Positions 47,522-59,503 of a stretch of DNA of 64,000 nucleotides are shown here, one piece after another; position 1 is the stretch's first letter; every line of letters starts with the position of its first letter. The stretch is from NCBI GenBank assembly GCA_020543525.1, contig JAHYIO010000003.1:2046001-2110000 (forward strand), in the 5' to 3' direction. Under the pieces are notes generated by a model, which ran no database searches, was not told the origin of the DNA, and was given only the letters and a program-made list of their open reading frames with translations. The DNA is from Coriolopsis trogii. Its lineage: Eukaryota > Basidiomycota > Agaricomycetes > Polyporales > Polyporaceae. Made by a program: the position numbers and the translations under genes.

Positions 47522-47981
47522 CTGGTGAGTATGCCGCAACTGTCGTGTGGTCATCGAGTCATTCTGTTGGTGTTTTTTGCTGTATCCGTTGACATACATG
47601 CTTTGCCTTCGTCTGTACGCCGCCCCTCGCTATAGCTAACGCACATTAGATGTAGTACTAGTAGAGTTATCCAGGTCACCTGTTTCGCTGTCAATTGTTT
47701 TGCTTTGCTCTGTACCGCTGCCACCTTGTTCTATCAATGCAATGAGAGTCACGTAGCTCGTATGAGGATAAAGTGTCCGAACAAGACTTGGTGCAGTTGT
47801 CGTTCTAAAGAGACGTTTGCCCAATCCCGGCAGACTGGATTCGATCACTGACGTCACCCTGACCAGGGTAGACGCTGGCGGAAGACCTCGGACTACAGCT
47901 TTGCTTTTGGCCACGAAACAAGCAACTCAGGTATCTGTTCTCTGCTCTCCGTCTCTATCTCAGCGCTACACTCTGCTTTCT
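47522..47981. other. intergenic, promoter of the Fmp25-like gene
   Basis: About 460 bases with no supported gene. Holds the 3' end of the membrane-protein gene and the leader of the next gene. Confidence 0.5.
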
Positions 47982-50364
47982 ATGCTGCGAGGAGCCGGCA
48001 GAACACTTGCAGCTCCTGTGCGCGTTGCTGGCAGCAGGAGACTGTTCTCACAAACTCCTGGTAATGTTGGTCGCCAGAACTTTGGTCTCATAGTTGCCTC
48101 GTCTCTTGCTGGCGCGGGAGCATTATGGTACGCGACGAGACCGGATAACACTATCTATAGCGATGCGCCCATCCTCAACTTCGAGTATAAAGCCAGCGCG
48201 TCCGACGTGTCTGCGAAGGTTGTACTGGAGGACGAGGAACTCTCTACACTGGTATGGGGCTCAAACAAGTACGTCCGCCAAGTTCTGTAGCCCATGTGGT
48301 GTGTGCTTATACTGTCACAGAAACCACACCCTTGATGACGAGCTACCCGAGTCCATACGCGTACCCACATCCTCGGAATGGTTCAAGAACGTGGCTTTGA
48401 GGGATTTTGCGATGCATGAGAAGCATGCTGCATGCATTGATGCACGAGGAGACGTGTATCAATGGGGGGATGGCTTTTTTGGCACTGAGCCTGGCTCGTC
48501 CCATGCTCGACCTCAGCTCACCCTGAGGGGAAAGGTGCGTCAGCTTGGTCATTTACGTCTTCGTGTCCATTTACCTTCATCTCCGGTGTTGCAGAACATC
48601 ACTCAGCTGCAGCTTACTCCGACTCGCGTGTTTGCTCTCTCTGCTTCCGGGCGCATATACGTACTATCTTCGCGTCACGCAGAACAAGCTCTCCCGACCG
48701 GTGCCCAAACGCCGGCTAGTACGCCGTGGTGGGGGACAGGATGGCTCTGGGGTGAGGAAGAGGAAGTCTCCTTTGCCGAGATCACGCCTAACGAGAAGCT
48801 CAAGCGAGGAGAACGGTAAGCATGCATTTCCTCCATGCTCTTCGACAAATACGCGACTTATGGGCTATGATGCGTCTCAGATTCGTCCAGATATCGGCAG
48901 GCTCAGACCACCTTCTCGCCCTCACATCCGGCGGACGCACCTATGCACACCCCGTCACGCTCAATGCGAACTCGCACGGGCAACTCGGGTTCCGAAAATG
49001 TAATGTTCCGGCGCCGAAGGACTTGGAGCAAGTCCACCTACCGCACCAGCACGCCCGCGTGCCGCTCGAGCTGACACCGAAGTCTATTGCGGATCCTTAT
49101 GCTAAGTCGAACCCTGGCATCCGTCCTACCGGATCTGCTCCGAGGCTCGCAGAAGCTCTTATTGGCAAGGAAGCTGCGGCTGCGGGACTCGACGACTCCA
49201 ATGTACATTGGTCGGACAGGCTATTCGAAGTACCGGCATTGAAGGATGTCAAGGTCGATCGTATTGCCACGGGCGCACGCAGCAGCTTTGTTAAGACGCC
49301 CGATGGTCGGGTTCTTGGTTGGGGCGCAAACGAGTTTGGGTAAGTTCCACAGCCTCTTGCGGCCAAGCTCATTATTGGTATCCTATGTCCTGCAGACAGA
49401 TCGGACTGGGTGCGAATGTCACGTTGGAAGCCATTACAGTACCCACGGAAGTCATCCTGTGGAGGTCGACGCCCGGTGGTACAAGGACTACGTGTCTCGA
49501 CGTATTTGCTGGTGTGTACTGGAGATGTGTTATTCCGTAACGCGTCGTGCTCACGTTGATATAGGAGGTGACCTCACCATGTTCGAAGTTGAGCGCGCCG
49601 ACGGCTCAGGCATGCCATATGTCGACATTCTCTCGTGCGGGAATGGCCAATGGGGTGGCTTGGGAAATGCTCAATATACGAATGCGCAGTTCGCTCCTGT
49701 GCGTGCCAAAACCGTCAGTGGGCTATTTGAATGTGAGTGTGCTTCATTGGTTTCGCCGGAATGATCAACGGCAAAGGCATCCGACCTACCTGTCGAACAC
49801 TTGACGTTTGAGCACAGTGTGCCATCTAAAGCGGTTCATGCAGATACGAACGCGATCGTATGCGCGGCATGCTCCTGCAGTGCGCATCACGCCTGCTCTG
49901 CATAAACGCGGGTCGCGATTCGTATGACCTGGGCTGTGGTGGATACGCTGGGATTGACGACGTCGTTGCTGGTGTGATCGGTAACTGACGCTATCTCTTT
50001 TACAGACAGTGAAACTACGAAGAACCTGCAGGCGATCATGCCGCAGACAATCTCCGTCTCGCCTACTGGACACGTCTTGCTCACTCTGGACACGAGCAAA
50101 CACGCAGGCCCGGGCGGCGGAGGTAAGGACGTGGTCGCGTGGGGTGCGAACTTTGAGTACCAATTGGGTACCGGGAAGCGGGGAAGCCAAGCCACTCCGG
50201 CGACGATCCAGACGGTCGATGGTGGCCGGTTCATGCTGCATTCCAAGCGTGCGAGCGAAGTACGGGACATGCAGGGGAGAGTATGGAAGAAGGGCGTCGA
50301 GGTCGAGCAGCGGGCGGTCGCTGGGTGGAATAACTCGGTGGTATACTGGCGGATACGGAGCTGA
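47982..50364 (+). CDS. mitochondrial RCC1-repeat protein, Fmp25-like
   Basis: About 660 aa in at least six exons. ATG at 47982 gives MLRGAGRTLAAPVRVAGSRR LFSQT split here by a basic presequence typical of mitochondrial import, followed by a membrane segment (FGLIVASSLAGAGALWYA) and DNTIYSDAPILNFEY. RCC1 blades follow: VVLEDEELSTLVWGSNK, AACIDARGDVYQWGDGFF, FALSASGRIYVLSS, QISAGSDHLLALTSGGRTYA, ANSHGQLGF, VKTPDGRVLGWGANEFGQIG, ILSCGNGQWGGLGNAQYTN and DVVAWGANFEYQLGTGKRG. The architecture equals yeast Fmp25, an inner-membrane protein needed for an early step of respiratory complex III assembly. Function is by family; the CBP4 gene for the same pathway lies 10 kb away. Confidence 0.85.
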
Positions 50365-50853
50365 GGGAACGCGGGGGCGTGGGACTGGTATGGGCAGATT
50401 AGCAGCGCTGTTCTCATGTCTATTGTTGATGATGCGGAAGCAATGCGAGTGTGCAGATTGCGGCTGGAAACGAGGAGAGTGCTGGGACTGGCCGGGCAGG
50501 GAGAGCGACGGAGAAGGCGTCCGATATCAGATGCGGAGGCCGGGAAAGGGAAGGTACTAAAGCCACCTCGCGCCCGCCTCGCCTGCGCACACATGTCTGA
50601 GCTGCCCCTCACGTTGCCTCTCCCTGCGCCCTCTTTCTTCTCCTGCACTCGTTGACGTCCCCCTCGCTCCTCTTCATTTCCTCGAGGCAGAGGCTATCGA
50701 GCTGGTCTGTCTCTTGATCCGGCCACAGTCGTCTGCGATCAGAGCTTCCAATCTCATCCTATCTCACCCCCATAAACCCAGGCGGTCGTCCGGCTTTCGA
50801 CCTTTCCCTCTCTGCTCAACCTCTCCTTGCGTATCCCACCAACCGTACCAGCC
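50365..50853. other. intergenic
   Basis: About 490 bases. The last 200 are a CT-rich leader of the following gene. No gene seen; short frames on both strands lack motifs. Confidence 0.5.
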
Positions 50854-52079
50854 ATGCCTGCGTCCATCAGAGCTCTCTCCCCAGGCTCATCGCTCTCATC
50901 GTATGATTTCTTTTCGCACTCCCGTCTCGCCTCCTCTGGCGAGTCCGACGAAGGCTCGTACGGAACCGCCTCCGACGAGGGCTCCTCAGACGACGAGATC
51001 CTCCTCTCCTTCTCCGACCTCTCCGCCGCCGATTTCCTCTCCCAGCGCGGCGACGTGCGCACCCCTGCCGTGTTCTCGGACGATGGCTCAGAGTTCGTGC
51101 TCATGAGCCGTCCCCGCAGCCCGGCCGAGTCCGAGTCCGAGTCCGCGTCCGAGGGCGATGACCTCACCAGCTCGTTCTCCGCGCTTTCGCTCGCGAGCCA
51201 GGCGAGCGTGCGGTCCATCGCTACGCACTCGCGTGCGCGCCCTCGCACGCATCGCCGCATGGACTCGGGAAGCAGCAGCAAGACCGAATGCAGCGACGGC
51301 GCGAAGGGCGCCTCTGGTTCTCCCAAGAAGCGCAACAGGAAGCGGCGTGCTGCGGCAACGCAGGCACCTGGCAACGCCCTCGTCCCCGCCCATGCCCATA
51401 CCAAGGGGGATGGCCCTGCGAGCTTGGTCTCGAAGCACCACAGCCCGTCGAAAGCGCGGAGGAAGGCACGGAGGGCGGCCGCCCGCGCTGCAACCCCGAG
51501 CGCGGGTATCGGTCCCGCGGCCGGCCTGGGAGACCGGCCTATCGTCGACGATGTGTCGGAGGTCGGGAGCGAGTCCCCGTACGTCCACCCGGAGCTGTAT
51601 GAGAGTGCGCAAAGATATGTGTCCTCGTACGTCTGTTTCTCCCGTTCTCCAATTCGTACTGATCGTAATGGTGTGTGTTGCGTGACCCCCTTTGTTCCCT
51701 TTGTTCTGCGCTCCCGGAACCCAGGGTTCTCTCCGCAGACCGTTTGACGCAGTCGAACATGCCGAAGCTGGCGTTCCTGCAGGCACTCATCATCGAGCTC
51801 GGGCTCTACTCGCCCGTGTACGACGAGCACACGCGCTCAGCCGAGTACCCATCGCTCCCGAACTCGCTCCGCGCGGCGAAGGCGGTCCTCAAGTCGCAGG
51901 CGTTCGTGAACATCCGCGACTACCTCGCCGTGCGCTCGCAAGGCATCGATGCGCTCCGCAGCGTCATGCACCCCAGCCGCTCTGCGCTCTTGCGTGAGAT
52001 CCGTAGCGGGAAGCGTGCACAGCTCAAGACGGTCAAGGACAGCGGACTTGGCGTCCTCCTCGTCACTTGCTACCGGTAA
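50854..52079 (+). CDS. Ser/acid-rich protein with ordered C-terminal domain, unknown (375 aa)
   Basis: Not recognised. Two exons, 50854-51626 and 51725-52079, with a phase-2 intron. ATG at 50854 (MPASIRALSPGSSLSSYDFF). Residues 30-130 are Ser/Glu/Asp-rich (SGESDEGSYGTASDEGSSDD), 150-220 very basic (SPKKRNRKRRAAAT; KARRKARRAAARAA), which fits a nuclear or nucleolar protein. The last 130 residues look folded: HPELYESAQRYVSSVLSADR, SNMPKLAFLQALIIELGLYS, LRAAKAVLKSQAFVNIRDYL, LRSVMHPSRSALLREIRSGK and DSGLGVLLVTCYR. The strong GC codon bias makes the antisense strand open too (a 358-codon shadow), but the spliced plus-strand product has the better start and composition. Confidence 0.75.
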
Positions 52080-53240
52080 TCGAGCGACATCCTCACAGGA
52101 AAGTCACTCTTGTCAGGCGAAAGTCTGATGAATGTTGCGCACCGGGCCTGACGGCAGTGCGTCAGGGCTTGAAACAAGCTCGCCCTTTTTTCCTCTGTAT
52201 GTTCATTTCTTGCTATATGCTGCTGCTATTTGTTCCGGCCTTGCGGCAGTTCACGCCCATTTCTTGCTCACCAACACACACGGCGTTCGCGTCAGTCGTG
52301 CATCTATGCGACCGCACCTCGTTTTACCATCCCTTCCTTGTTTCGATCTCTCCCATCTTGACACTTTCTCGCTCGTGCTCGTAACTCGCAATGGCCACTG
52401 GAGCAGCAGGATCGCGGACATCCGTCGACACCCTCTCTCTTTGTATCATACTCCCTGCCACGAATGCCCCCAACCATCCCCTGTCGCGCGCTTTGCGCTG
52501 TCCCACGACATGTCCCCATTCCGTGTATCTTCTTGCTGCCGCCCACCCTCCTGACCCTCGTTTCCGCAGGAGGGAACCGCACCTTTTGTTCATTTACTCC
52601 CGACGACGCGTGTAGATGTATCTGTGTACGATATCAGTAGCCAGATGGCCATGCTCTGTCCATCTTGAAGTATATCTGTCTTCATGACGAACTGTCATAA
52701 CCAGTGGCACCTTCTGTGGCCGCGGTTGGACGGATGGAAGGCTGGATTCGGTAGACATGGTAACCAACGTGGCTTCCAACTTGGCGTGGACATTTGTTAC
52801 ATAGAGGGAAACAAAGAGTAGGGCAGTGGCTCGTTTTTGTTGTGAGGAAGGCTAAGTTCCTATCATTAATTGAGCTATGTACTGGGTAGCGCACGCAGCG
52901 GTGGATACTGCAGGACAAGTGGGGTGCTACTCGTACACTATCCACGAGTCCCAGACGATGCAGCAGCCGCTCGCACACCATCTGATACAACTACGCAGAC
53001 TACACAGCACATCAACTAGGTGAGCAAACGTCTACGGAAGATATAAGGCGGGTCGGTAAATGTAATGGTCGGACGATTCAAGACAAGAGGACAATGAGGG
53101 TATATATGGAACGAGTCTGTTGAGCGTGCGTAGCGCTTTGCGCCGACCTCAAGCCAGCGTGCGGATCAAAGGGAACCGGAAACGTAGTCTGAGGTTGAGA
53201 GAGGCGCCGACAAGCACTGATGTCCATGCGTGCGGACTCA
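52080..53240. other. intergenic, convergent 3' regions
   Basis: About 1.16 kb between two convergent stops. Frames at 52130-52600 on both strands are open for up to 140 codons with no motif and are pyrimidine-rich. No gene is called. Confidence 0.45.
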
Positions 53241-54337
53241 TTAAGCTGCCTGCGCACCAGCGACCATCATCTCGTTGAGGGCGACGAACGCCTGGTTGAG
53301 CTTCTCGAGCATGTTCGGGCCGGTAGGCGTAGGCGCGACCGAGGACGAAGTCGAGGTGGGCGTAGGCGTAGGCGTGGGCGTGGGCGTGCTGGAGGTCGTG
53401 GGCTCGCTCGTAGACGACGGGGTGGACGAGGTCGTCGAGGTGCTGGAGGACGAGTGCGTCGTGGACGTCTTCGTCTTCGTCTTCGTGCTCGAAGTAGACG
53501 GCTCCTCCCACCACTCGGACGTCGATGTCGTCTTGTGGTGCGACGTGGTGGGCGGGACCCACTCCCAGGACGTCGTCGGCTTGGGCTTGTGGGTGGTCGT
53601 AGTCTTGTCGTCGTTGCCGCTGCCGCCTCCGTTGCCGTCACCAGAGTCACCCTCGTCGGTGAAGTGCCAGGAGGCGTAAATGACACCGTCGTCGAGCGGG
53701 GCGAGTGCGGCGAAGAGACCCTGGGTCAAATCGAGACCGCCGTCACCGGGGCATCCGGGGCACTAGGGAGAAGTGAGACGACCGCATGTGCTGAAGCTGG
53801 ACGGTCCGTACCTCGTCCATAATGGTAGCATGAACCGTCTTGCCTTTGTAGGTGATGGCGATGGGGCGGAAACAGTTGGGACCGGGGTAGCCGCCGCCGT
53901 ACATCTTGATGATTTCTGTGAGCACAAGGCCGTGACCTCAAAAACATGGACTTACAGGACTGTTGAGAGCGACGATCTGTGGGATTCGCGTTAGTTTGTG
54001 CTATATGTTGATGTGACATATAGGGACCTACATAGTCGTCACCCGTGTTGTACTTACCACACGCGCCGCTGGAGCAGGAAATGAGTTTGCGCACTTGACA
54101 GCACAAGACGGCAGACACTTACAGGCCGGCCTCGTAGAAAGTCAGACGGGCGTTGTCGTAGACTTGGCCACCACGACGCTCGAGGGATGCGGCGCCGGAG
54201 ACGTTGTTGGCAGCCTCAGTCAGATTGTGGGCAATTGCCTCATGACGACGGTGGGGGGCAGCGCCATGGGACGAAGCGACAGCGGCATGAGGGAGGGCGA
54301 GGGAGAGGAGAGCGAAGCTCAGGAGGGAAGAAAACAT
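53241..54337 (-). CDS. secreted double-psi beta-barrel protein 1, with Ser/Thr stalk
   Basis: ATG at 54337 starts a signal peptide (MFSSLLSFALLSLALPHAAV). The barrel domain, of the RlpA/expansin/EG45 type (in basidiomycetes often named riboflavin aldehyde-forming-enzyme-like), is split over several exons: DNARLTFYEAGL, GACGKYNTGDDY, IVALNSP, MYGGGYPGPNCFRPIAITYK, GKTVHATIMDE, CPGCPGDGGLDLTQGLFAAL and GVIYASWHF. The paired Cys and the DLTxGLF strand are family hallmarks. Then a long Thr/Ser/Pro stalk (HKTTSTSEWWEEPSTSS, PTPTPTPTPTP) likely O-glycosylated, and a final helix NMLEKLNQAFVALNEMMVAG. No GPI signal is evident. Such proteins loosen or bind cell walls or inhibit proteases; enzymatic activity is not predictable. 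First of three paralogues to 61.7 kb. Confidence 0.88.
53356..53389 (-). repeat. hexanucleotide repeat encoding Pro-Thr dipeptides
   Basis: GGCGTA/GGCGTG units in tandem inside the stalk of the gene at 53241; on the coding strand they give alternating Pro and Thr. Likely length-variable. Confidence 0.75.
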
Positions 54338-54831
54338 TGCTCAGTCGCTTTTCGGGTGCTGTAAGACAGGTCTCTGCGCGGAATGCAGGAGCAAGGAACG
54401 TGGGGGACAGGGAGCGTGGAGAGCGAAAAGCCTGGAGGAGACGGGCGAGCGGAGAAGGAGGAGGAAGAGGAAGAGAGGCTGGACTGTGCCAGTCGTCGTT
54501 ACCGTCCGCAACGCTTGGCGTCTTTGTTTGTCCCGTCACAACAAACATAGGCGACCCCCGCGGTTCGCTCCCCCAGCCGGCATCCCATCCCCGTCGTCGC
54601 GAACCTCAGAGTCTCACCATCGTCGAGTACTTCGACCAGAGTTCGACTCAGTTACGTTCATAGGATATTCACAGGTCTACAGCTTGCAGGCAGCGTTCGT
54701 CTCAGCATAACTGTCTGCCAGCCTGGATATCCATCACTGGAAACAATCCACAATGATTGACTGCTCGAACGGTCAGTCTGGCCACACCTCAGCCACTATT
54801 TGTATCGCAGCCCGTTGTCGACTATCTCTTG
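54338..54831. other. promoter region of secreted protein 1
   Basis: About 490 bases upstream of the secreted protein start on the minus strand. Purine-rich on the plus strand (pyrimidine-rich leader for the gene). No gene seen. Confidence 0.45.
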
Positions 54832-55371
54832 ATGAGTCGAACTCAGAATGACGAACAGATCACTCGCCTTCCCGTGTGGGTACCGGTTAAACGTCACGCG
54901 GCGAAGGTCGTGCACCGTGCAGCTTTGCCTCAAGAATGCGCGCATCACTCTCATGTCGACGCGTTAATTTCTGACCCTATGGCCTACTGGCACCTTTTGC
55001 TGGACACCGTGCGTTCGCCTGCGTGTGTGTACTCATCAGATTGTACTGACCTTGTCAGGTTATCCTATATATCTCTCGACACGCCTACAATACACCACCT
55101 TTGTACTCAGTGTGGCCACAGTCGTGTACATGTGCATGAAGATTCACGAAGACTCATTACACAGTGTCAGCTTGCCATCGAGACACTATCCACCCTAAGG
55201 CTAGGACGACGGATAAGCCAACGAGAGCATATCTCGTGGCCGACATCCTATTGTGCCACTATCCACATTACATCAGAAGATGTCCCCTCTCATGCCGACT
55301 TGCTGACAGAGGTCAGAACAGAAGTTCAAAGTCACTATGGCTTTCAGCACCGACATGCTTCCGCCAGATAG
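54832..55371 (+). CDS. uncharacterised ORF, doubtful (179 aa)
   Basis: An uninterrupted frame from an ATG at 54832 (MSRTQNDEQITRLPVWVPVK) to the stop at 55371, rich in His, with YWHLLLDTVRSPACVYSS and HHLCTQCGHSRVHVHEDS. No domain is recognised. A GTGCGT...CAG segment at about 55006-55059 could be an intron; removing it would switch frame to one containing a hydrophobic stretch TTFVLSVATVVYMCM, so the true structure is unclear. It may be chance. Confidence 0.22.
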   Translation: MSRTQNDEQITRLPVWVPVKRHAAKVVHRAALPQECAHHSHVDALISDPMAYWHLLLDTVRSPACVYSSDCTDLVRLSYISLDTPTIHHLCTQCGHSRVHVHEDSRRLITQCQLAIETLSTLRLGRRISQREHISWPTSYCATIHITSEDVPSHADLLTEVRTEVQSHYGFQHRHASAR

Positions 55372-55512
55372 CACCGACACACGGATATCTGGTTCCCCCT
55401 GGGGCATATGGCGCTCTTGTACGTGAACCTCAAAATCGCTGACTTCCTCCAGGTTTGCTAGGGTTGTCTCTCAAAATCTCCCTCCTCCTCAACACGCTGG
55501 CACCCATGCTCG

Positions 55513-57775
55513 ATGCGCCTGCCTGTGGAACTCATGGAGCGAATTCTCGACAACGTTCCTGGGGATCCCGCTACAGACGGCACTTTCTACCCGACATTCC
55601 TGGCATGTTCTTTGACTTGCTCTTCTTGTCTTCCGAGGAGTCGGTACAATATGCTACGCCACGTCGTGCTCCGCACAGAAAAGCAGCTGTTGTGCTTCAG
55701 GCAGCACATTCTGATGCACCCATCCGTCGTCGCTCGCGTCGTTGAGTTGACGATCATACCTCGAGATCCCACGGAATACATTCCATTCATAGAGCTTGCG
55801 CGCGGGATGGGCTCATTAGGGGTGGTCACTCTCGGTCTTAATTGGAGAAACTACCCTCCTTGGTACCCACGGAGTCTGATCTTCCCGGCTGTCCGCCGCC
55901 TTCACCTCTCTGGGACAACTTTCCGCGGCGTCAGCGAGTTCGCCCGGGTCCTGCGAGCATTTCCCGAGCTGCAGGAGTTGGAATTAAACTCTGTGGTTGT
56001 GAACGACACGTTCTTGGATTGCCTCGCAGGTTCTATGGCGGGTCCTATGAAACGGAGCATCGAAAGATACATTCCTTCTAAACTGCACTCACTTACGATT
56101 CAGGTGCGACATGCACTTTCTTTGTCAAGGGGTTATTGAGAATTGGTTCTAATCAGGGCGTACCTATTAGAACACAGAGTGGCCGATAGAAATAGTGAGG
56201 TCCCTCGGATACGCTCCTCTCGCGACGGAGATTGCCTTCCAGGCTACTCCTGGAGGAGCACACGTGAGTTCGTCCATTCGGTACGCAACGACAGGCATCA
56301 CATTAACCAGTCTCCAGGTCTTGCTCGTTCCTTGTACGCGATACATGCAGCTGTCTCTGCCTCTGGATTTCACCACGATGATGTATGCGATGGATGAGAT
56401 TATGCGCATAGCGCCCTGGGAATTGCGCCAGTGTATTGCTGAATACGCACGAGACGTATTCCGAGGGTCCTTTGCGAAGACAGATATGCCATCAATGGGC
56501 ACGGGCATCTCAATGCGCAGTTCGAGTGAACGTGAGTCCGTGTGGATGAGGATTGTGAAAATGCCTTGACCCCTTGCTTAATGCCCTCTAGGTGAGCTCA
56601 CAAGTCCCGGTGGCGCCCGAGGAACCCTCTGCCCTCTGGGACACGCTATTCATGTGAAGGGACCTCTCCGAGTGACCGACCCAATCGGACATGTTCCATC
56701 CGCCGGGCGTGCTCCATCGCTGTCGCCCCAGCAGGCGACGCAGTTGCCTGAGACCGCATCCCGGGGCACCCTCGTAACTCAGCCAGAGAGGAAACGAAAT
56801 CAGGAGGACCTTTGTGATGAGGCCAGAAGTGAGGAATCCTGTCCTCCAGTCACAAAGAAGAGCACGACAATGATGGCGACACCTCGTGGACTGGAATACG
56901 CGACGCAAAACATCGTTGTCAACGACCACAGATGCTTCTCCATCAGCACTCCGCCAGACCGACTTGCCGACTTCGTCGCGCCCAGAGGTGAAAAACGCAA
57001 CTGGAAGGGCGACCACTACTCGGGGGATATTGAGGATACCTATTCTCCAGCGAACAAAAAGAGGAAGACACATCTCATACCTGATAACCATCGCGACTCT
57101 CACTATTTCCACCTCCCATCTGCAAGGAACATGTCATACATCATGATAACAACGCCCTGGGTGACGGGCTGCGACTGCTCTATCCATCGACGCCCACAGG
57201 CCACGAGGGAGCCGACCACCACCGGCCGTAGCGCATGTCACTCGGAAGCTGACGATTCTTGTCGGCGTACCCCTAAATTCCATCTCTCACACCTGCGCCG
57301 ACCGACCTTGCGTTGGTGGGTTCTCAGACTCGCAGTCCGTCCTGTAACACGCTCCGAAATGCGTCAGAAAGCCATGGTGTGCAGGGCCATTTTCGATCCA
57401 AATAGAGACCGTACCTTCTCCTCCCCAAGAAAAAGATCCTGCCGTGGATATATGCAGGGATACCCCACGACGGCGGGTCCTCATGCGCACCGGGGACCAG
57501 AGCTGTGGGTCCCGGAACACACTACTCCCTTTAGCGCGCTGCGCCAACCACTAGAATGCTCTATCAGTGCGGGTCCTCCGGCGGGCGAGAACCTGACTCG
57601 TCCTCCCGGACGCTCCGACGTCGGCCTCCATGAAACCTCCTACAACCACGAGCCATCGGTGACTTCAATGTCCCAATGGTTGGTGAACAATCGTCTCGAT
57701 CCCTGTGGCCCAGGTCTGGCTCATGCCTTTGGTCTCGAAGGCGCTCTTCTACTACTAGCGCTCTTGTCACGATGA
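55513..57775 (+). CDS. F-box-like protein with long basic C-terminal extension (about 711 aa)
   Basis: ATG at 55513 starts directly with an F-box-like helix, MRLPVELMERILDNVPG. The next part, LRHVVLRTEKQLLCFRQHIL, HPSVVARVVELTIIP, FPAVRRLHLSGTTFRG and LRAFPELQELELNSVVV, is the leucine-rich arrangement common in basidiomycete F-box proteins that act as substrate adaptors of SCF ubiquitin ligases. Exons 55513-56103, 56171-56531 and 56592-57775 keep phase; a GTGAGT...CAG stretch at about 56262-56315 could be a further 54-nt intron. The last exon is open for 394 codons and includes PVTKKSTTMM, SPANKKRKTHLIP (nuclear-type signal) and Pro/Arg-rich sequence ending ALLLLALLSR, which is not typical of the family. 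The join rests on phase and splice sites only, so the tail could be a separate gene. Confidence 0.6.
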
Positions 57776-58506
57776 AGCTCCCTCTTCCGAGTTTCTTGCG
57801 ATCCGGTGCACATTTTCTGGGCGACTCTTCTTGAATTACGATACAGGGTCCTCGAGGGCTGACTATAGAGGTCCAGCATGGACATTGTCCGAAGGAGTTT
57901 CGCTTTGCATCCATCTGTAATTGTTTGTTGCCCTGACAGAAGACGTCTTGAGCAAGCGTGAGGAACGGCAAGATATCTGTTTGGAATGAAATGATGCAGC
58001 AGAGTCACAACTCTGTAGGATGCCTCAACGTTCTTCCATGCCTGTCCGAGCAAACGGCGACGTATATGGACACGCGAGGTCCAGATTCAATTTGATGAGA
58101 GCAACGACACTGGTTAAATGATGCGTGACTTGTGGGTCCATGTTGCAATGTCATAGGCAGGCATACGAAGAGGCACAGCCATACAGTCCGCTTTCTCCAT
58201 AAGAGGCTGGATCGCAGACCTGTGTTGCAGAAGAATCTAGTCTTCAAAGGGTACGGCCTGATAAGTACATATAAATCAAGCGAGTGGGTGGCATCAGGCA
58301 CACAAGAACGTCGATATCTGCAGAAGGTAACAGCATGTGCATGGAGACATCTGAGTGAGGAGATACATCGAGGAGATACGACAAGTGCGCAGGTAGGAAA
58401 TAACTCGCGGTCAACAACAAGGATATATAGATGCTAATCTCCTACGCCCCATTCATCGTCCACATACATGCATAAATACTGAGCGGTCGTGCATCAGTTG
58501 CAACAT
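57776..58506. other. intergenic, convergent 3' regions
   Basis: About 730 bases between convergent stops. A minus-strand frame at 58053-57721 is open for 110 codons without motif. No gene is called. Confidence 0.45.
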
Positions 58507-59503
58507 TTAGGCATCGTTCGGCGACGCCTTCAGCAACCCCTGGCTCAAGTCGATGAGCTGTACCAAGGCCATGTTGAACTGGTTGATGTTGCCGGTGTCA
58601 TAGGACGTGACGGTCGCAGTCGGAACCGAAGACGTAGACGAACTCGTTGTGCTCGTTGTGCTCGGTGTGCTCGTTGTACTCGTCGAACTGGATGAGATGG
58701 TACTCGTCGTGGTAGGCTTATGAGTCGACGTAGTACTAGAGTGCTTCGACGACGTTGTGCTCGGCTTATGCGTAGTCGTCGTGCTGTGCTTTGTGCTGTG
58801 CTTCGTGGAAGTCGTCTTCGAGGGTTCGGGTTCGGGTTCGGGTTCGGGCTCTGGCTCCGGCTTGGGCGCACCGCCAAACTCCCAGCTCCCATAAGCGACA
58901 CCCTGGTCGAAGCCTCCGGGGACAAGGTAGGAGAATAGACCGGGGGAGAGGTCAATAGCTCCGAAGGGACACTTGGGGCACTGCTCGACCAGTGAACATC
59001 GGGCTTTGTCAAGGTGATTCTGGTGGCAGTGAAGTACGTACCAGATCAGTGATTTTCGCTTGGGCGGATTTGCCCTGGTACGAGACGGTGATTTCCTTGT
59101 AGCAGTTTGAACCACCGTCCCATTGCTACAGATACGGAGTCTGTCTCAATATACGTTCAGCCGCAACGAAGGACGGAGCGCACTGACTTCGATGTTCAAA
59201 GCAACAATCTTGAGAACGACGAGTTCAACACATGGCGGCAACATTGAAGAGATTATGTAGACGCACGAAGTCACTGTCCTGGTCGTAGGAACCACAGGCG
59301 TTGGTGCCAGCATCGTAGTAGGTAAAACGAGTGTTGTCGAAGCGCTTTCCGAGCTGGCTGTCCCGCTCTGCGATGTTGACAGCATGATGACGACGTCCGA
59401 CGTCGAGGTGCCTGTACTCATGAGAGCTGTCGGCGAGAACAAGAGTTGAGGCCAGGGCAGCGAAAACGAGTGTAACGCGGAAAGGACGGGCGAGGTGAAA
59501 CAT
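58507..59503 (-). CDS. secreted double-psi beta-barrel protein 2, with Glu-Pro and Thr-rich stalk
   Basis: ATG at 59503 opens a signal peptide (FRVTLVFAALASTLVLADSS). The barrel follows in the same exon order as the other two paralogues: RFDNTRFTYYDAGTNACGSY, VVALNIE, WDGGSNCYKEITVSYQGKSA, then CPKCPFGAIDLSPGLFSYLV and GVAYGSWEFGG. A PEPEPEPEPEPEP run, coded by GGTTCG-type repeats, and a Thr/Ser/Lys/His-rich stalk (KTTSTKHSTKHSTTTTHKP) follow, and a C-terminal helix NQFNMALVQLIDLSQGLLKA that resembles the last helix of protein 1. Likely secreted and wall-associated. The stalk's rapid repeat turnover suggests length variation. Function is as for the family. Confidence 0.88.
58822..58866 (-). 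repeat. GGTTCG-type repeat encoding Glu-Pro dipeptides
   Basis: Four perfect GGTTCG units followed by GGCTCT/GGCTCC variants in the gene at 58507; on the coding strand alternating Glu and Pro. A probable site of strain-to-strain length change. Confidence 0.8.

Noticed and set aside
50754..51830. 358-codon antisense frame over the Ser/acid-rich gene
   Set aside because: It is an antisense shadow caused by the strong third-position GC bias of the plus-strand gene; its residues (Arg, Ser, Glu repeats) mirror that composition.
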